A stretch of 64,000 nt of DNA from Dermanyssus gallinae (lineage: Eukaryota; Arthropoda; Arachnida; Mesostigmata; Dermanyssidae). Below are positions 45,662 to 58,019 of this stretch, one piece after another (position 1 is the first letter of the stretch; every line of letters starts with the position of its first letter). A model generated the notes under the pieces. The model saw only the letters and a list, made by a program, of their open reading frames with translations, ran no database searches and had not been told where the DNA came from. The DNA is taken from contig QVRM01005673.1 of the NCBI GenBank assembly GCA_003439945.1, positions 216,001-280,000 of the forward strand. The letters run 5' to 3'. A program made the position numbers and the translations under genes.

Positions 45662-46277
45662 CTAGCCAGCTTTATTGACCCCAACAAATTTGCGTAGCAC
45701 ATCTTCGTTCACGACCTTGCACGTACGGTATTTAGTTTCTTCTGTTCCCTGTGGGCAATTCAGTGCTCCAGACTTCGCCCCAATCTTGCAGATAGGCTGT
45801 CCGATAATGTTGCCTGCTGGGCTATAGTTACATAGCACGAACGTGTTATTCGTGCCCGCATCGGGTATTACTATACCGGCACAACCTATAGCGTACGTTT
45901 TTGCCCATACCAATTGTGCAAATATTGGCGAAGTTAGCACTAGCATTTCTATACAAAGGCAATAATGGGACCGGATATCATAGGCAGGGAGCTCTGTTTT
46001 ACTTATGTTCAATACAGACACAAAAGTCTTGCCAAATCTTTCGAACGCCTCGCCCGAGCTGGACTGGCCTCTTGCGAAGATCTGGTTAACGGTGTTAAAA
46101 TTGTAGGTTAACATACAGTGAGGATTTGGCGCATGAAAATTTCTTGTCACACAAATATGTTGAAGCCAGCGAAGTGCTCCGAGCGCAAGCTCCTCCTTCC
46201 ACAAGAGTTCAATCAGATCAGCGCAGTTTAGTGATGACTGATTGGCAGCGGTTTCTTCGAATTTGTTTATGCATCCT
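45662..46277 (-). pseudogene. CAP-domain (antigen-5/SCP-like) exon
   Basis: Continuous minus-strand frame of about 205 codons bounded upstream by an acceptor-like CTTAG (about 46278) and ending at TAG 45662. It has CAP-family features: ELLWKEELALGALRWLQ (N-terminal helix), AQLVWAKTYAIGCAG (CAP1-like, about 45919) and FVLCNYSPAGNIIGQPI (CAP2-like, about 45838), then Cys-containing GALNCPQGTEE. CAP proteins are mostly secreted; in ticks they occur in saliva and elsewhere, with varied or unknown roles. A donor-like CGGTGAGT follows the stop by a few bases. The exon itself is open, but the candidate upstream exon is frameshifted, so I call the locus a probable pseudogene. Confidence 0.7.
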
Positions 46278-47083
46278 AAGCATTATCGTACGGAAAGTTG
46301 GTTCATTCGAAACCATTTGCTGACTGTTGCATCTGTCCTTTAGGCACGTTATCGCGCCTAAGGGGCATTCCCGTTGGTTCACAGTCACGCCGCACTGAAA
46401 CCGAAGACACGTACATGCAATGCATGATTACCCATAATCGATGATAATACAACAACTGACAACACTTGCAAAATACACACACACACACTGGCAATAAATC
46501 TAGCACATTCAGTTAAGTTGAGCCAAGTGCGTCTCTAGTACCTAGCCTGTACGTAAGGAGCATAGACGAAGTAGAGCAACAGTTGTGGCTCGTTTAAGTT
46601 AAATATAATACTCGACGTCCTACTCTATACCACTCTTCTCCAAAGACGAGACTAGCGCTACACATTGTACTTTTTAACCATGCCTTCGGCATTGATAGCT
46701 TTACAGGAATTCTTCCGAAGGTTCCCTGTAATCGCCCTGAAACCGGTTCATCTTAAACCTCCCAACAAATTCCCCGACAAACCTCCCGAAAAGCTATATG
46801 CATGCATGCAGCGTATCGATTTATTTGACATACAAATTAACAAAACAGCGGACATTCTGTCATATAAAATAATTTGCTAAATACTAGTATATGCTTCAAT
46901 CAGAGCTGACTTTAGTTTGAAATGAATTAGTCTAGTTTAGTGCGTTTACCTCGTTTGGTGCGTTTGTCTAAACGTAAAGTACGAATACATATGTGACTTA
47001 ACCCATGCATATGTTCGTCGCTGCCAATTGATAATCGAACACAGCTCAACAACGACCAATGTTGCCGAGATACCATGACTTAC
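46278..47083 (-). other. Putative intron of the CAP-associated gene
   Basis: Bounded by GTAAGT (plus 47078-47083) and an acceptor-like site near 46278. The part 46700-46985 has a homologous copy at about 57240-57530. No other coding signal was found. The exon phases I read do not match exactly, so another exon may be hidden here. Confidence 0.5.
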
Positions 47084-47285
47084 CCTGAGCCCGAAAAACA
47101 AACCGACCGCAACTGCGACGAGTAAGAGTACCAGCACAAAGACAACAATGCCGATTATGTACTTTTGTATCACGTTAACGAACCACCGAGAAGCAGCACC
47201 ACCATGACGAAAGCGGCAGCAACAATGGGTCCGTAGATGTGGACCGATCCGATCCGTGTGACGCAGTGTTACGCAGCGTAGACAT
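47084..47285 (-). pseudogene. Membrane-anchor first exon upstream of the CAP exon
   Basis: ATG at 47285 reads MSTLRNTASHGSDRSTSTDP; a one-base shift near 47215 joins a frame with RWFVNVIQK and the strongly hydrophobic YIIGIVVFVLVLLLVAVAVG (about 47150-47095), followed by a perfect donor GTAAGT. A short charged N-terminus followed by a membrane segment suggests a type II anchor or uncleaved signal. The paralog at 22469-22680 has the same layout with a nonsense codon. Association with the CAP exon rests on strand, order and distance only. Confidence 0.55.
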
Positions 47286-47920
47286 CAAGCACCGTTACGG
47301 GAAAGGTAGGCCAAAGTGGTCATGACACAACAAGTGAGAGAATTCCACTCTTAACATTAGAAGAAGAGCAACATTAAGAATATCCATTGTGACCTAATGC
47401 CATGAAGAGACAGGGGGGGGGGGGGGTCAATGGTGGCTAAAGGAACAGCCAGGTTGTCTCTGGCATTATACCCCCATTTATGATCAATAAAAGAGCGTTT
47501 CAGTAGCTGTTAATAGGACGTTACTATGCATAGCCACAAACCCGACTGTTGGAAGACAACAAAGTTTGTTGCAATTTGAACAGGAAACGTTCAAACGAAC
47601 TAACGAAATGTTGTTATTGTCATATCTGTATATATTAGGCGGTACAAAGAGGTGGGAGGGGGGGGGGTGGCACGAGATGAAGACAGCACATCAACATGTT
47701 CGTACTTTTAAACAATGTTTACTTCAACACCGCTGATCCTACCTTTGAACGTGACGCTTTTTCGCCGTCGCCTGGGGGCGCGTTTGTACTGGGGCCCAGT
47801 GACGGCTTTTCACTGCGGCCGGTGACGCCTTTTCAGTGACGCCCGTTGTGTCCTCATTCGAGAGGCCCATTGCCCAAGTAGGCTGTAGCTTTCGATAACA
47901 GCTCCCTGGCAGATTTTCTG
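47286..47920 (-). promoter_or_regulatory. 5' flank of the CAP-associated gene; paralogous empty site of the BEL/Pao insertion
   Basis: 47672-47910 aligns with 22735-22967, and 47906-48065 with 37729-37870, without interruption. So this is the unoccupied version of the BEL/Pao target. About 340 bp at 47320-47670, with G homopolymers of 14 and 9 bases, is absent from the 22 kb copy. Confidence 0.7.
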
Positions 47921-49734
47921 ATCGTAGTGCTTATGTGGCAGCGGCTGAAAAGCTCAGTGACACCGCGACTGTGATTTGCCCCGGCAAGTGCAAGTTGACA
48001 ATAGAAACGCATACGACACGCTTAGTACTTCGTTGTCTACAGCGAATAGGTAGGTGTGTGGAGACGCAGTGGAGAAGCTGTCTGCTCGGCGCAGCCGTTC
48101 AACGGATATATGAATGAATCAGCACGACCTAGTTAAAAGGACCTCTACCTATACACGATGCGCCGTAAACAATCTTTTTTCCTCTTCATTCTCTCGTGTC
48201 TGCAAAAGGAGGCTTGGCTTTACAAGGTGACACCCTGAAGACGTGCCTCCATTACGCCTTTCTTGGAAGGCGTTTGCAGGATTAGTCAAGGATCGTACTT
48301 ATTATCTTATCGCATCGAAATGCATAGTTGTCTCTTTCATGTGCTATACGACAATTATCACCCCCCTGCTGCCAGCTCGAACCCGCACAACAAAGTTGAA
48401 TTTTTGCATTCTTTCGCTCCCCCTGTCGTCATGAATTCGACCGGTAACAGCGAGAACCTTCTCTATAAATACGTTAAGGTAATAATAACATTTGAATCAT
48501 TGTTTCGACTGCCCCAACAGTTACTACTCATCATAATATTGCGAATGATGCTATATTTCTACCACGAGGACTGCTTACACAATTAAGTAGATGGCGGATT
48601 ATACTGCATCGCTGTGATCGCCGACTTACGTGCTACTAGCCAGCAGTTAAAAACGCTACAGTTTGGACAGTAAAGCGGCCCCTCGATAGATCAACCCACT
48701 CGAACGTGCCCTGGAATGTACCCTGAAAGCTTTGCACGCACATATCGCCATTGCAGTATCGTCTTTCTCTGATGCACTATGGTCAAACTTTCTATTCGTA
48801 AGGTGTAAAGCTACTCTCTAGGGCCGCCGCAAGACCGTCTAGCAAATGTGTATAAGAAGGAATCGATTAAGCCGATTTGCCACGTTACCGTAATTTATTT
48901 ATATTATCACAACTCCGAGAGGTAAAATAAGTACATTAATGCCCTATGTTGGCAAGCAACAACCTGTCAATGCCGACAGAAGCGTAAACAAGTGGCCATT
49001 TACCAGTCGGGGCACAAAAAATTCCACAATCGTTATATGTTTTAAATGTACTTTTGCAACTATTTGTAATGCTCTAAAACGTTTCCACTGCGATATGTAT
49101 TCGCTAAGCGCTTAAGAACCTGTGAGAAACATTGTTCTGCATTTTGTGATTTCGTTACGTAAACAGCGCCATTTTCTCTAATCAAGTTGCGAGATCTCAG
49201 TCGCATTTAAAGGACGACGTATCCGCACGTGAACAAAACTACGTGACTACCTCTGTAGTGGAGAAGCGTAAACAACTGCACGTTGCCGCCTAGTTGGAGT
49301 AACCCGGGTGCTTCACCTCCCATTGGCTCTCGCTATGTAGCATCGCTCAATTCAGCCCTGACTGCCTAACGCAGATATTCAGCTGCAACTATTACAGCGT
49401 TACATGCTGAATGACCCGTAGATGTACGGTAACGTGCTCGAATTCAGGCGCTTACTAAGGACAATATGCAGATGTAATTATTACTTATTATTGAGGCTAG
49501 TATTAGTATAACTTTATGCAACATGTTGGTACGTGCTGGTGATGAATCTGTCAGGTAGACAGACCTGCATGCATAGATGCGTCGTTTGTAAACGCTATTG
49601 AATTGTAGGGGTTTCGGGAATGCATGACGCGAATATACCAGCGGAACCTCCTGTGGTTATTGTGGAATTTTTAAACCCACTAAATCTGTATTCCACGCCA
49701 GCTTCAGGTTCAGCCAGATTGGGAGGCATTTGTT
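47921..49734. other. Mostly unassigned, low-repeat DNA
   Basis: The first 145 bp are homologous to 37734-37870. The rest has only short ORFs without recognisable motifs and no match noticed elsewhere in the window. Confidence 0.5.
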
Positions 49735-50160
49735 CAAAGCCGTAGGAGTGGTGTCTTTGGAATAAATCACTCACTTAGTTAGTGCTTTCACCTCGTCTCG
49801 ACCAACACCCGCTGCACCTGACGTCCTGGAAGTTGGGATAGGGTTGAATCATGTCGTCGCCTCTGTGCGCGATTTTATCTTTATGTAGCCGACTACCTCC
49901 TTAAGAGGCTTCAGAGCGGGTCGCGTTGGTCGAGTTTCCCCCTCAGAGTTTCGAACGAAGCACAAGACTGCATATTGTACGTTGGCCGGTTTCCTAAAAT
50001 CACATAACACACAGATGTCCGTACATTGTTTGCGATTGTTTGCTTTGATCGTCTGCATCTGGCTGTGTCGGATAGCTCTTTTTCCGTAAACTAGGTTAAT
50101 TCGCAAGAGTCCAATCACATCCTGAGATCTGATATTAGGCTCCTGGTCCAGCTATCACGT
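49735..50160 (-). mobile_element. LINE 3'-end fragment (RT C-terminus + 3' UTR)
   Basis: The minus frame 50118-49849 reads LLRINLVYGKRAIRHSQMQT and CVLCDFRKPANVQYAVLC, a degenerate C-terminal zinc knuckle of a LINE ORF2. The 3' side contains TAGGAGTGGTGT, also seen at 11106 in the family C 3' UTR. Confidence 0.5.
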
Positions 50161-51239
50161 GATCATGTCCCCTGGACTTACTTGCACCAATTCCTCTTGT
50201 CTTGTGGCGGCAATGGTGGCGTTCCTATATACGGTTATATTCAGGTTGTTTCTACACTGAGCAACGGGCTAGCGAGGTGAGAGATCGACATCTAACTACG
50301 GCCTTTGCAGCCCACGGGTTTCATCACGTTCGGTGCATCGTGGATGATGTCACGAACCACAGGATGGGTGTCGATGCAGACAGTGCTGGAGCAAATGTTA
50401 TAGATACCACGCGGTTTGATCTATGGCAGAACTAGCAAAACGCTAATTGATGTTTTACTCGAAATAATTTAATGTAACATATACACATTTGCCCAACCCG
50501 GATGTTAATAAAATTCATTTTTATAGTATAGAACTAAGCACCAGCTCATTAACAGCTGCTGTAATTGACGTACTTGAGCAGAATAACGCGTAAGTATTGT
50601 GAAAATCTACCAATATTGGTGAATAAGCATCAACACAATCAAATTATTTTGTATTTACGTTTTCATTCATGTGTCGTGAACTTCTGTTCTTGGTAGGCAG
50701 TCACGGGTTAACGTTTTTTCCAGGCCGCGCTTACGGCGTCTAGGTAACTCTTGACCTGACCTGTATCGCTAACTGCCAGACTTTGTTCGGAACTTGTCCT
50801 CCACATTGCGGAGTCTGCCCCCGCGTCCTACATTCAGTCCCTTTTCGCTTAGTGATTACAATATACCTGTAACCTCGATCATATCGAATCATAAACTTTT
50901 AGGATTTCCTTGAACTTGTCGTTGCCTCCAGCTTTCTTTTAGGACACCTCCTGGGCTTCTTCGTCGAACGCAAACGATCTGTACTGAGAAACCTGTTTTG
51001 GGAGTGTTCTTCGGAATAGTCGTAGCGCCGTGTAAGTTTACTCGCACCTCTAACCCCGATGCCAAGTTACTGATATCACGACAGCCGCATATAATCGGCG
51101 GGAAGTTTGAGCCGAGCTGGAGTCACCATGCGGACATTCTGTAGGACCCGTTGCCTGCAGTGGCACAGATTCGATCGCCTTGACTGATACGGCCGTTAGG
51201 AGATTCCACAGTCACTTGATGTAGCAATCTAGATTCTAT
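50161..51239. other. Unassigned spacer
   Basis: Nothing recognisable. It lies between LINE gag remnants and a LINE 3' end on the same strand, so it may hold eroded ORF2 sequence. Confidence 0.4.
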
Positions 51240-51960
51240 CAATACTTGCGTTCCTCGATCTCGCAGGCACGCACTGGACACGCCGATGAAAGAAAGACGA
51301 GTGCGGTCCTTTACAATGAACGCACTTTGCTTATTCCAGTTGACGGCAAGATGTCCTTTCTGCCCACAGTGCCGGCAAGCAGGTTAGTTGCGACAGTTTG
51401 TCACCATATGCCCAAACCTCAGACAACGGTAACAACAGAGTGGTGTACCCGCTGACATCACTGCCTTATACGAGCCGAAAGCGAAAATGACCTCAGCATG
51501 TGGTATTTTATTAAACTGAAAAAGTTCGTGGGTGTGTTAGATAGCACATCGCCATTTCAACAAATCCGCGATTGGCACCGCTAATTTCTGCCCAGTAGGT
51601 GGCCAAATCGTAGTACTTGGCCGTAATCGGAGTGCCTAAGACTGAGTTAGTTTTTACTGTTTCCTTTGCCTCATCTGCCGTATTAAACAACAATTTATTA
51701 TTTTATTATTATGGTTTATTAAACCCAGGTTGGGTAAAATTATAAACATATTCATCAGACGCAACTAGTGCTTCCTTACGTCATTGGGTCTTCTCTCATC
51801 TTCCTAGTTCAGCTATTGACTGAACTGCTGGACATGCTGCGGCGGGTATCTATCGCACTGGCCAGAGCACCTTGTGCACCTGCAACACTCCTGGGGATCG
51901 TGGAATTCCTCCGTGCTGCTGTTGAAACCCGTGGGCTGCAAACGCCGTAGCTAAATGTCT
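51240..51960 (-). pseudogene. LINE ORF1 (gag-like) remnant, family E copy 1
   Basis: The minus frame 51693-51511 (LFNTADEAKETVKTNSVLG) matches the plus-strand frame at 62120-62180 (WFNTADEAKEAVKIDSVLG). The zinc-knuckle region (51450-51340) is frame-broken but aligns in inverted orientation with 62400-62530. Confidence 0.7.
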
Positions 51961-53560
51961 GCTCTTATATCTGGCTGCTCGCCAGGCTGTGCTTGTCATC
52001 GCTACCGTAGTATATCTTTCGATCGATTTCCTTCAATTTTTCCGTCCACTTCAAAGTATAGGCCTCAGACGCTCTCGTCGTAGGTAAGCCCCATCGAAGT
52101 TGTAATTCCTAAGTCATTAAATTTCCCCCTGTAAAATAAGGAAGTATTCTATTTCTACAAGAATTGGATAATTCCAAAACCCGTTTCATAATGAAAAATC
52201 TGTCTCTATCTAGTAACTGCAGATCTGCTTCTCCCAATCTTTCGCATTTAAGTGATATACCGAATGTTGCTATTAGTTCTATTTTAATTTTGAAAAGGGC
52301 GGACGCGTTATGTATTGACAACATTTTTGGGTTCTTAGGTGCTGCTGCCGTTCGAATTGCTTTTCCCTCTCTGCTTTCTATACGTCTTCGGAAACTACTA
52401 CCATTCCACGTTATAGTTGATTACAATTTTAAGTTAAATTTATTTACAAAATGTATCACATTGCCCCTGGCTCGAAAAACGTTGTATTTTGCTAATCGAC
52501 CCCCTTGTCAAAACTTAATGCTACTGTCTTCTGCCAGTTTATGCTAAGCCCTATTTCGTCCATATAATCAATTTTCTTTCCAGTCCCTGTTTAACCCTAA
52601 ATAGACTCCTACTGTGCCGGTAGAACTGACGACATTATAGAGTTAGTGAGCAGAGACGTTGGTGAGACGCCGTCGAGGAGGGATCGTCGTATGTGAGACA
52701 GGCCGGAGAGGCGGTGCTGTACCGGCGCAGTAGAGTTGTCGGACGAGAATAAAGCCTACAGCCGTGGTGTTGGTCAATATTCGTGTTTTCCTCCTAGCAA
52801 CCCAGTGAGGCCCTTACACATAGATTGCAATGTCATCTGCATACATTAAAGTGCTTGCCCACTCTTAAGTCCGCCTCTGTCTCACCCGGCTAGGTAGCCC
52901 TCCCAATAATACTGACAGAAGCAACGGACTAAGTCCGTCGCCTTGAGCCACATAGTCTGCTTTACTCTTCCCAAAATCCCTATACCGTTGTCGATGCATA
53001 CTATGCTTTCCCTAAAGACGGCCCCAAAATGTTTAACAGCTGATTCGGAACTCCTTCCAAGGCTAACTTCTACATAATTATGTTTCTTGGCGCTAAGTCA
53101 AAGGCGGCCTTAAGATCTATAAGTACCGCATATATTATAACGGTATTCCGCTATTGTTCCTATTTTTGATTCTCTGCTCTCGTAAATACTGGCCTCTTCC
53201 CCCACTTGGCCTACCCTATCTCGCCTTTGTGTGAAAGTGTGTGATATCCGTAGCAGCCCCCTAAAGTGAAATGTTTTACAGTCCAGGTTTCCATTAAAAT
53301 ATCCACTTCTCTAACAGTTCTAATAGTCCGTGCCCTTCGCAGTTCCATAGCACTACCTTAATAACTTGCGTAAGCTTTTCTTGAATGCGATTTCTCCATT
53401 TTCGTACGTTTTCTTGCGGAGCCCAAATGTTTGTACTCGGCGCACGCATGGAAACGCTTTGGCCTTTTGATTTAGTCTTTTCCAAGCGTCACTGGGTCTT
53501 CGATCCACAGGCCATAGTGCTGTTGTCATCGTAGTCATTTTGATTCACGGGAGCTGCCGC
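51961..53560 (-). mobile_element. LINE RT fragment (family D-like), containing a probable solo LTR
   Basis: Minus-strand pieces: YAVLIDLKAAFDLAPRNII (motif A, about 53150-53085), QGDGLSP (motif B, about 52960), LMYADDIAIYV (motif C, about 52855-52820), IGLSINWQKT near 52540 and IKIELIATFGISLKCERL with DRFFIMKRVLEL (52290-52170), the RT thumb/connection region. Several frames; dead. The YADD box is intact, unlike the 19-21 kb copy. Confidence 0.78.
52613..52818 (+). repeat. Probable solo LTR, 206 bp
   Basis: TGTGCCGG...CCTTACA interrupts the RT fragment directly beside the YADD motif. Contains GAATAAAGCC (about 52747) and GC-rich promoter-like sequence. Flanks CCTAC and CATAG do not form a clear duplication, so boundaries are tentative. 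Confidence 0.5.
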
Positions 53561-53831
53561 AGTAGCCATAGCTGAAGAAGTGCTCGATGAGCAGCAACAT
53601 GGCTCTACTAAAGGCAAATTCACAGCAACGCAACTGGTTAGAATGGTCATTTATAATACCAAAAATGAATCACTAGATTGCATCTGGTGCGCCAAAAATG
53701 ATACGATGATAAAATGCTACCCGGTCCCTGAATGTGCCGCTGTGTGTAAAGGAGGACCACGTTTACGACCACGTGACGGAGAAATTATACCCAGAGTAAA
53801 CAGTAATGGCAACACCAAGGCTGGATTTTAA
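53561..53831 (+). pseudogene. Short RT-like fragment
   Basis: VLDEQQHGSTKGKFTATQLVR resembles the EQHGFR(K)GRST box between RT motifs of LINEs. The rest of the frame shows nothing certain. Confidence 0.35.
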
Positions 53832-53879
53832 CGCTTACATCGCGCCAACTATTCAATCTGCTAGTCTTATTAGTAATAT

Positions 53880-54200
53880 GATATTTCGTTGTTTTGTAAT
53901 TTGCTTGCAATTTTCAAATTTAGTTTCAACTGCAAATCTGGTCGTCGTATTTCAAAAAAACGTCGTCTTGGTGCAATTTAAAAAGTTCAGTCCAAATTCT
54001 TTGAGATGTAAGGTAGAGCATAGCAGTCTCAACTTAGTACCTTTCTCAGAAGTGCACTCGAGAGCAGATTTTAAAAAGTACGCACGAGTGTCTCAGTCTA
54101 ATAGATATTCTATGTTTTGTTCGTCTAAGAGGCTTTCAATTTTTTCGAAATCTTCGAAAGAACAATCTGTGCAGTACTCAAACCATTTCGTCCAGAACAA
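53880..54200 (-). pseudogene. Unidentified decayed ORF
   Basis: The minus-strand frame, broken by TGA codons, reads WTKWFEYCTDCSFEDFEKIE, then YFLKSALECTSEKGTKLRLL and HLKEFGLNFLNCTK. Composition looks protein-like rather than random. I do not recognise the family. Confidence 0.3.
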
Positions 54201-54240
54201 TTGCACGATCTGACCGAATTAATAACATGTCTTCCTGGCG

Positions 54241-54899
54241 CATGGCGAGAACATTGAGACCGATGAACTCGTGATATAATATTATAAATTGTATCGTTGC
54301 ATATAATACGAATCAAATTAGATGCTAAATTATTTTCTAAGACTCTTATATTGTGCATTGTATAAACTGAATGCATACATGTTATTGGTGAATAGTCATG
54401 TATATAATTATCTACCCTTTGAAAGTAATAAAGGATGTCTTAATGTCGCAACAACAAAATGTGCACAGAGAACATTTATTTACATATAGTGAACATTAGG
54501 TGACTTAGCCGAGCCCACTTACTTGAACTACGCAATGAACTACCTTGGTATACGTTTATCAGTATGTTTTGAGGTCACAGAAAAATTGCCATATTCGATA
54601 TTGTTACGTAAGAACTCAGGTGAGGTTTTCTATACGCTATTGGATGGACTCATATATCAACACTTCCAGGCAGGCATTCATGACGCTGAAAATGGCGGCC
54701 ACAAAGACGAACTCGCTTGACATAATTGAAGTCATGTCATGATCATGTGAGCAGGAGCTCCCGGAGAACCCCGAACGGTCCTGACGTGCCACGTTGTTGG
54801 CTTAGCACACATATAGTTCATACAGGCTGCCACGATCCCGATTGATAATCCCCAATAAGGGGCGGCAGCGGGCTCGACACCACACAGACCCATATGCCT
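54241..54899. other. Unassigned AT-rich DNA
   Basis: Two overlapping short plus ORFs at 54523-54742; no motif recognised. Confidence 0.4.
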
Positions 54900-56176
54900 G
54901 CTAAACATTGCAGGTAAGCTAGTGAAAAATATACTAGTAGCACGTCCTAAACGCGGAAATCGAAGCAAAACAGACCTTGTCGGAACATCAATACGGTTTC
55001 CGACGGGGCCGCTCACCGCTCGACGCACTGCAACGGGTTTAACGTCACGCCAAGCAAGAAGCCACGAAGTCTTTAAAAACCAGGTCATACGTGCTTTTAA
55101 TACTCTTAGACGTCCGTAACGCTTTTAACACAGCCAACTGGGGGGTCATCATGACTGCGCTGAAACGACGTGGAATATCCTCTTACCTTCGCCGCATAAT
55201 ATCATCTTACCTGGAAGACAGGACTCTTAAAGCGGGAAAGAGCGAGTATAAACTAAGCTCGGGATGTCCCGCAGGGATCCGTAATTGGCCGGGTTTGCTG
55301 GAATATCGCATGCGATGGAGTCTTACGAATGGAGGGTCTGCCGGATGAAGTGGAAACCCTAGCTACGCCGATGACCCAGCGCTGCTGGTGGCAGCCAGAC
55401 GGGAAACTTAACTACAGAAGCTGGCGAATATTGCTCCGGACAAGGCGGCTGAGTGGATGCGTGAGCATCACCTCCAACTGGCGCCACAAAAAACGGAGGC
55501 ACTTTACGCACGAGGGAGCTCAATCTGACTCTCTCGGGCCAACCCTTAGCAATCAAGAAGGAGGCCAAGTACCTGGGGATATCCTGAATACCGGACTTAC
55601 GGGTGCGGCGCATATCGCCCACGTTGCCCGCAAGGTCGCTGGGGTCGCGCAGAATCTTGCACGGATCTTCCCGTGAGAGGAAGGGGCGTCTGAGAGACGG
55701 AGACGGCTTCTGGCGATCGTGGCGGAGTCAACGGCGATGTAAGCGGCACCCGTCTGGGCAAACCTTGGCCTCCGGACGGCACGGAACCGGGGCGCACTCA
55801 GAGCCGCGCGGAAGGGAATGGCCATAAGAATCTGCAGAGCCTTTCGCACGGTGTCTGGAGGCGGCGAGACGAGCCCGCTACGACCAGGCCCAGTTTGAGG
55901 GGCAGTCGAGAGGAGGAACCGAAGGAGAGAGAAGAGAGGGAGAAGCTAGGCCCTCCGGAGGATCTCGACGCATCTCCCCAGGACGGGCAAGCATTGGCTA
56001 GGCGCATAGAGCGCTAGAACACGAGACTCCCCTCTCAGGGTTGTCGAAGTAATGCCAATGCAATCCCGGGCCTTGGGTGGTGGGGAGGATATCGGATTTA
56101 GTGGGTGCGACACGAGCTGCTGTTAGCTGCCAGTAGCGCTTGTGCATTACGCATTTCTGAGATCTTTAAAAAAAAG
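54900..56176 (+). mobile_element. R1-clade LINE, 5'-truncated, 3' end with poly-A
   Basis: RT pieces in shifting frames: EHQYGFRRGRSPLDAL-like sequence near 54985, LILLDVRNAFNTANWGVIM (motif A, about 55095), SSYLEDRTLKAG, a damaged motif B and YADD region near 55270-55380, and IRICRAFRTVSGG near 55830. The 3' UTR has TTTAGTGGGT (about 56096) and an A run at 56168-56175. The palm is frameshifted; dead. Confidence 0.75.
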
Positions 56177-57179
56177 GCTGCCACGAAATCGGCTAAACAC
56201 GGCATCCTCACATGCCGAGTACAGGATTCAATTTGAGCGAAAAACAAACGAGCGACTGAGTAGTTCTACTAAGGCGTCGTAAAGCTAAAATTATGAGCTT
56301 GTCAATGCTATTTTTTTAGTGTCACGCTAAAAAGAATAAACATCAATGGATATTTTGCTTGAGCAGTTTTATTGACAATGCAAAACATAATGATCGCGAG
56401 CACAAAAAACTGTTTGTAAACTGAATGCTAGGTCATCGGTGCACACCTCTGCAACAAAGTTAAACTCTTACTAATTGATCCTTTTTATATTCCAAAAGTA
56501 TATCGTCACTAAGTTCATATCATCTCAATATCAAGTCATTTGCGAGCGTTGGTTCCCCAAGCATCTCGTGGGCAAACGTGGCAGAGGCATTGCGTGGTGT
56601 GAGAGAGTTCGGCTCACGACAGGTTGTCGGTGGTCCACGTTTCAGTACTACACATGATGTTAACGTGGTGAATCGCGGTGTACAAATTTAGGGAATTGCA
56701 AGCACCCCCTTTTTGTAAGCGATGCGGAGTTAAAAAGAAGGCACGTGGTGGGCTTTTTGGGGTTGGATACGTTGCTTGGGAATTTATCCGGTCGAAGTCC
56801 GAGGAAACGTGGGACTGAGAAGGCGCCAGTCAGGGCGCACTGGGTAACTCACCGACTATCTCAATTTCCCCCCTCGCTCTCTAAAGTCCGTCACTGTTGT
56901 TCCGTGAGCCCATGCCGCATCACAAAAGAGTTTGGGGTGGTCAATCTGTGACACAGTTTTTATAAATGACGCATGAGTGGCAAATCGAGGTTTTACTTTG
57001 CGTATCTTAGGAGGGCTGACGGAATGCGATTTTAGATGTTCAATCATATTCGTTACTGTTTTGTCTAGAATAAATACATGCCTTGGAAAACCATTTAGTT
57101 ACCAAGATGGCACAGCGATGTCCCGAACGGTAGGATAAGTCACTACACCAACACAGAAAACTCAAGAATGAGATAAGTG
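56177..57179. other. Unassigned AT-rich DNA
   Basis: No recognisable gene or element. Confidence 0.45.
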
Positions 57180-57560
57180 ACTAAAAATCACTAAATTTGT
57201 GAGAGCATTATTCAAGACGAGCCAGACACCGCCTATCTAGAGGTGTCCCTCTAAGAGTTCCTTGTAATAGATTTGAAGCCGTTCCATCTTACACTTCCAA
57301 CATATTTTATAGTTTTTTTTAAGTGCGTTTTATTTACAAGACTATAGTCGTGTAGGTCGTATGGCTAAAAGCCCGTGCACGCAGCACTGATATATTAAAT
57401 CGCTACATGCATGTATGCAGCGTATTAATTTGAGTTATATACCCAAATCAGAATTTGGTTTAAATGGTGTGTCTAGTTTAGTGCGTTTACTTAAACGTTA
57501 AGTATTAATACATAACGCACGTTTGCCTTATCTTGTATGCTAATGATTAGCGTAACACAC
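57180..57560. repeat. Paralogous copy of the CAP-gene intron segment
   Basis: The TAGTTTAGTGCGTTTAC stretch, ATGCATGTATGCAGCGTAT and the CCTTGTAATAG..GAA.CC.TTCATCTT-type stretch align with 46700-46985 in the same orientation. A third remnant of the host locus, without an exon that I can see. Confidence 0.6.
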
Positions 57561-57953
57561 TTAACTAACTTACTCTAATTAAATCGTATTTAAATTCGGT
57601 TAAACACCCGTTTTGTCACGAGAGCTCTCTGTCTGCCACGCATCGCCAGCAGCCGCTACGTCTACGCTATCCCAGACACACCAATGATAGTCGGAGTGCT
57701 GCGAGGGCAAATCTGAGGTCAATGACAATATTCAAAACGACTGGATTGGTGGGAAGACCATCATACGAATTCTGGGACTCGGGGAGTGCGTTGAGGTGAC
57801 AGACATGTGCATGCGCCGGGATATCATGGCGCATGACTATCATCGCCACTTTTATTATTTATTATTACATTACACCGTTCGGTAGTGTTAATTACATTGC
57901 ATTACACGTGTTAGTTACGTCTCGGAAACGGCATTCGTTTCCGTTTATCTTGG

Positions 57954-57954
<1 letters not shown>
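57561..57954. other. Unassigned spacer
   Basis: A minus frame at 57849-57667 looks protein-like but is not recognised. Confidence 0.35.

Positions 57955-58006
<52 letters not shown>
57955..58006. repeat. (TA)n microsatellite
   Basis: About 50 bp of TA repeat just past the 3' end of the minus-strand LINE at 58.0-58.7 kb. Confidence 0.96.
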
Positions 58007-58010
<4 letters not shown>

Positions 58011-58019
58011 ATGTTGTAT

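Noticed and set aside
47410..47425. G14 homopolymer as a telomere or G-quadruplex signal
   Set aside because: A single G run with no spaced G tracts. It is more likely slippage or an assembly-sensitive homopolymer.
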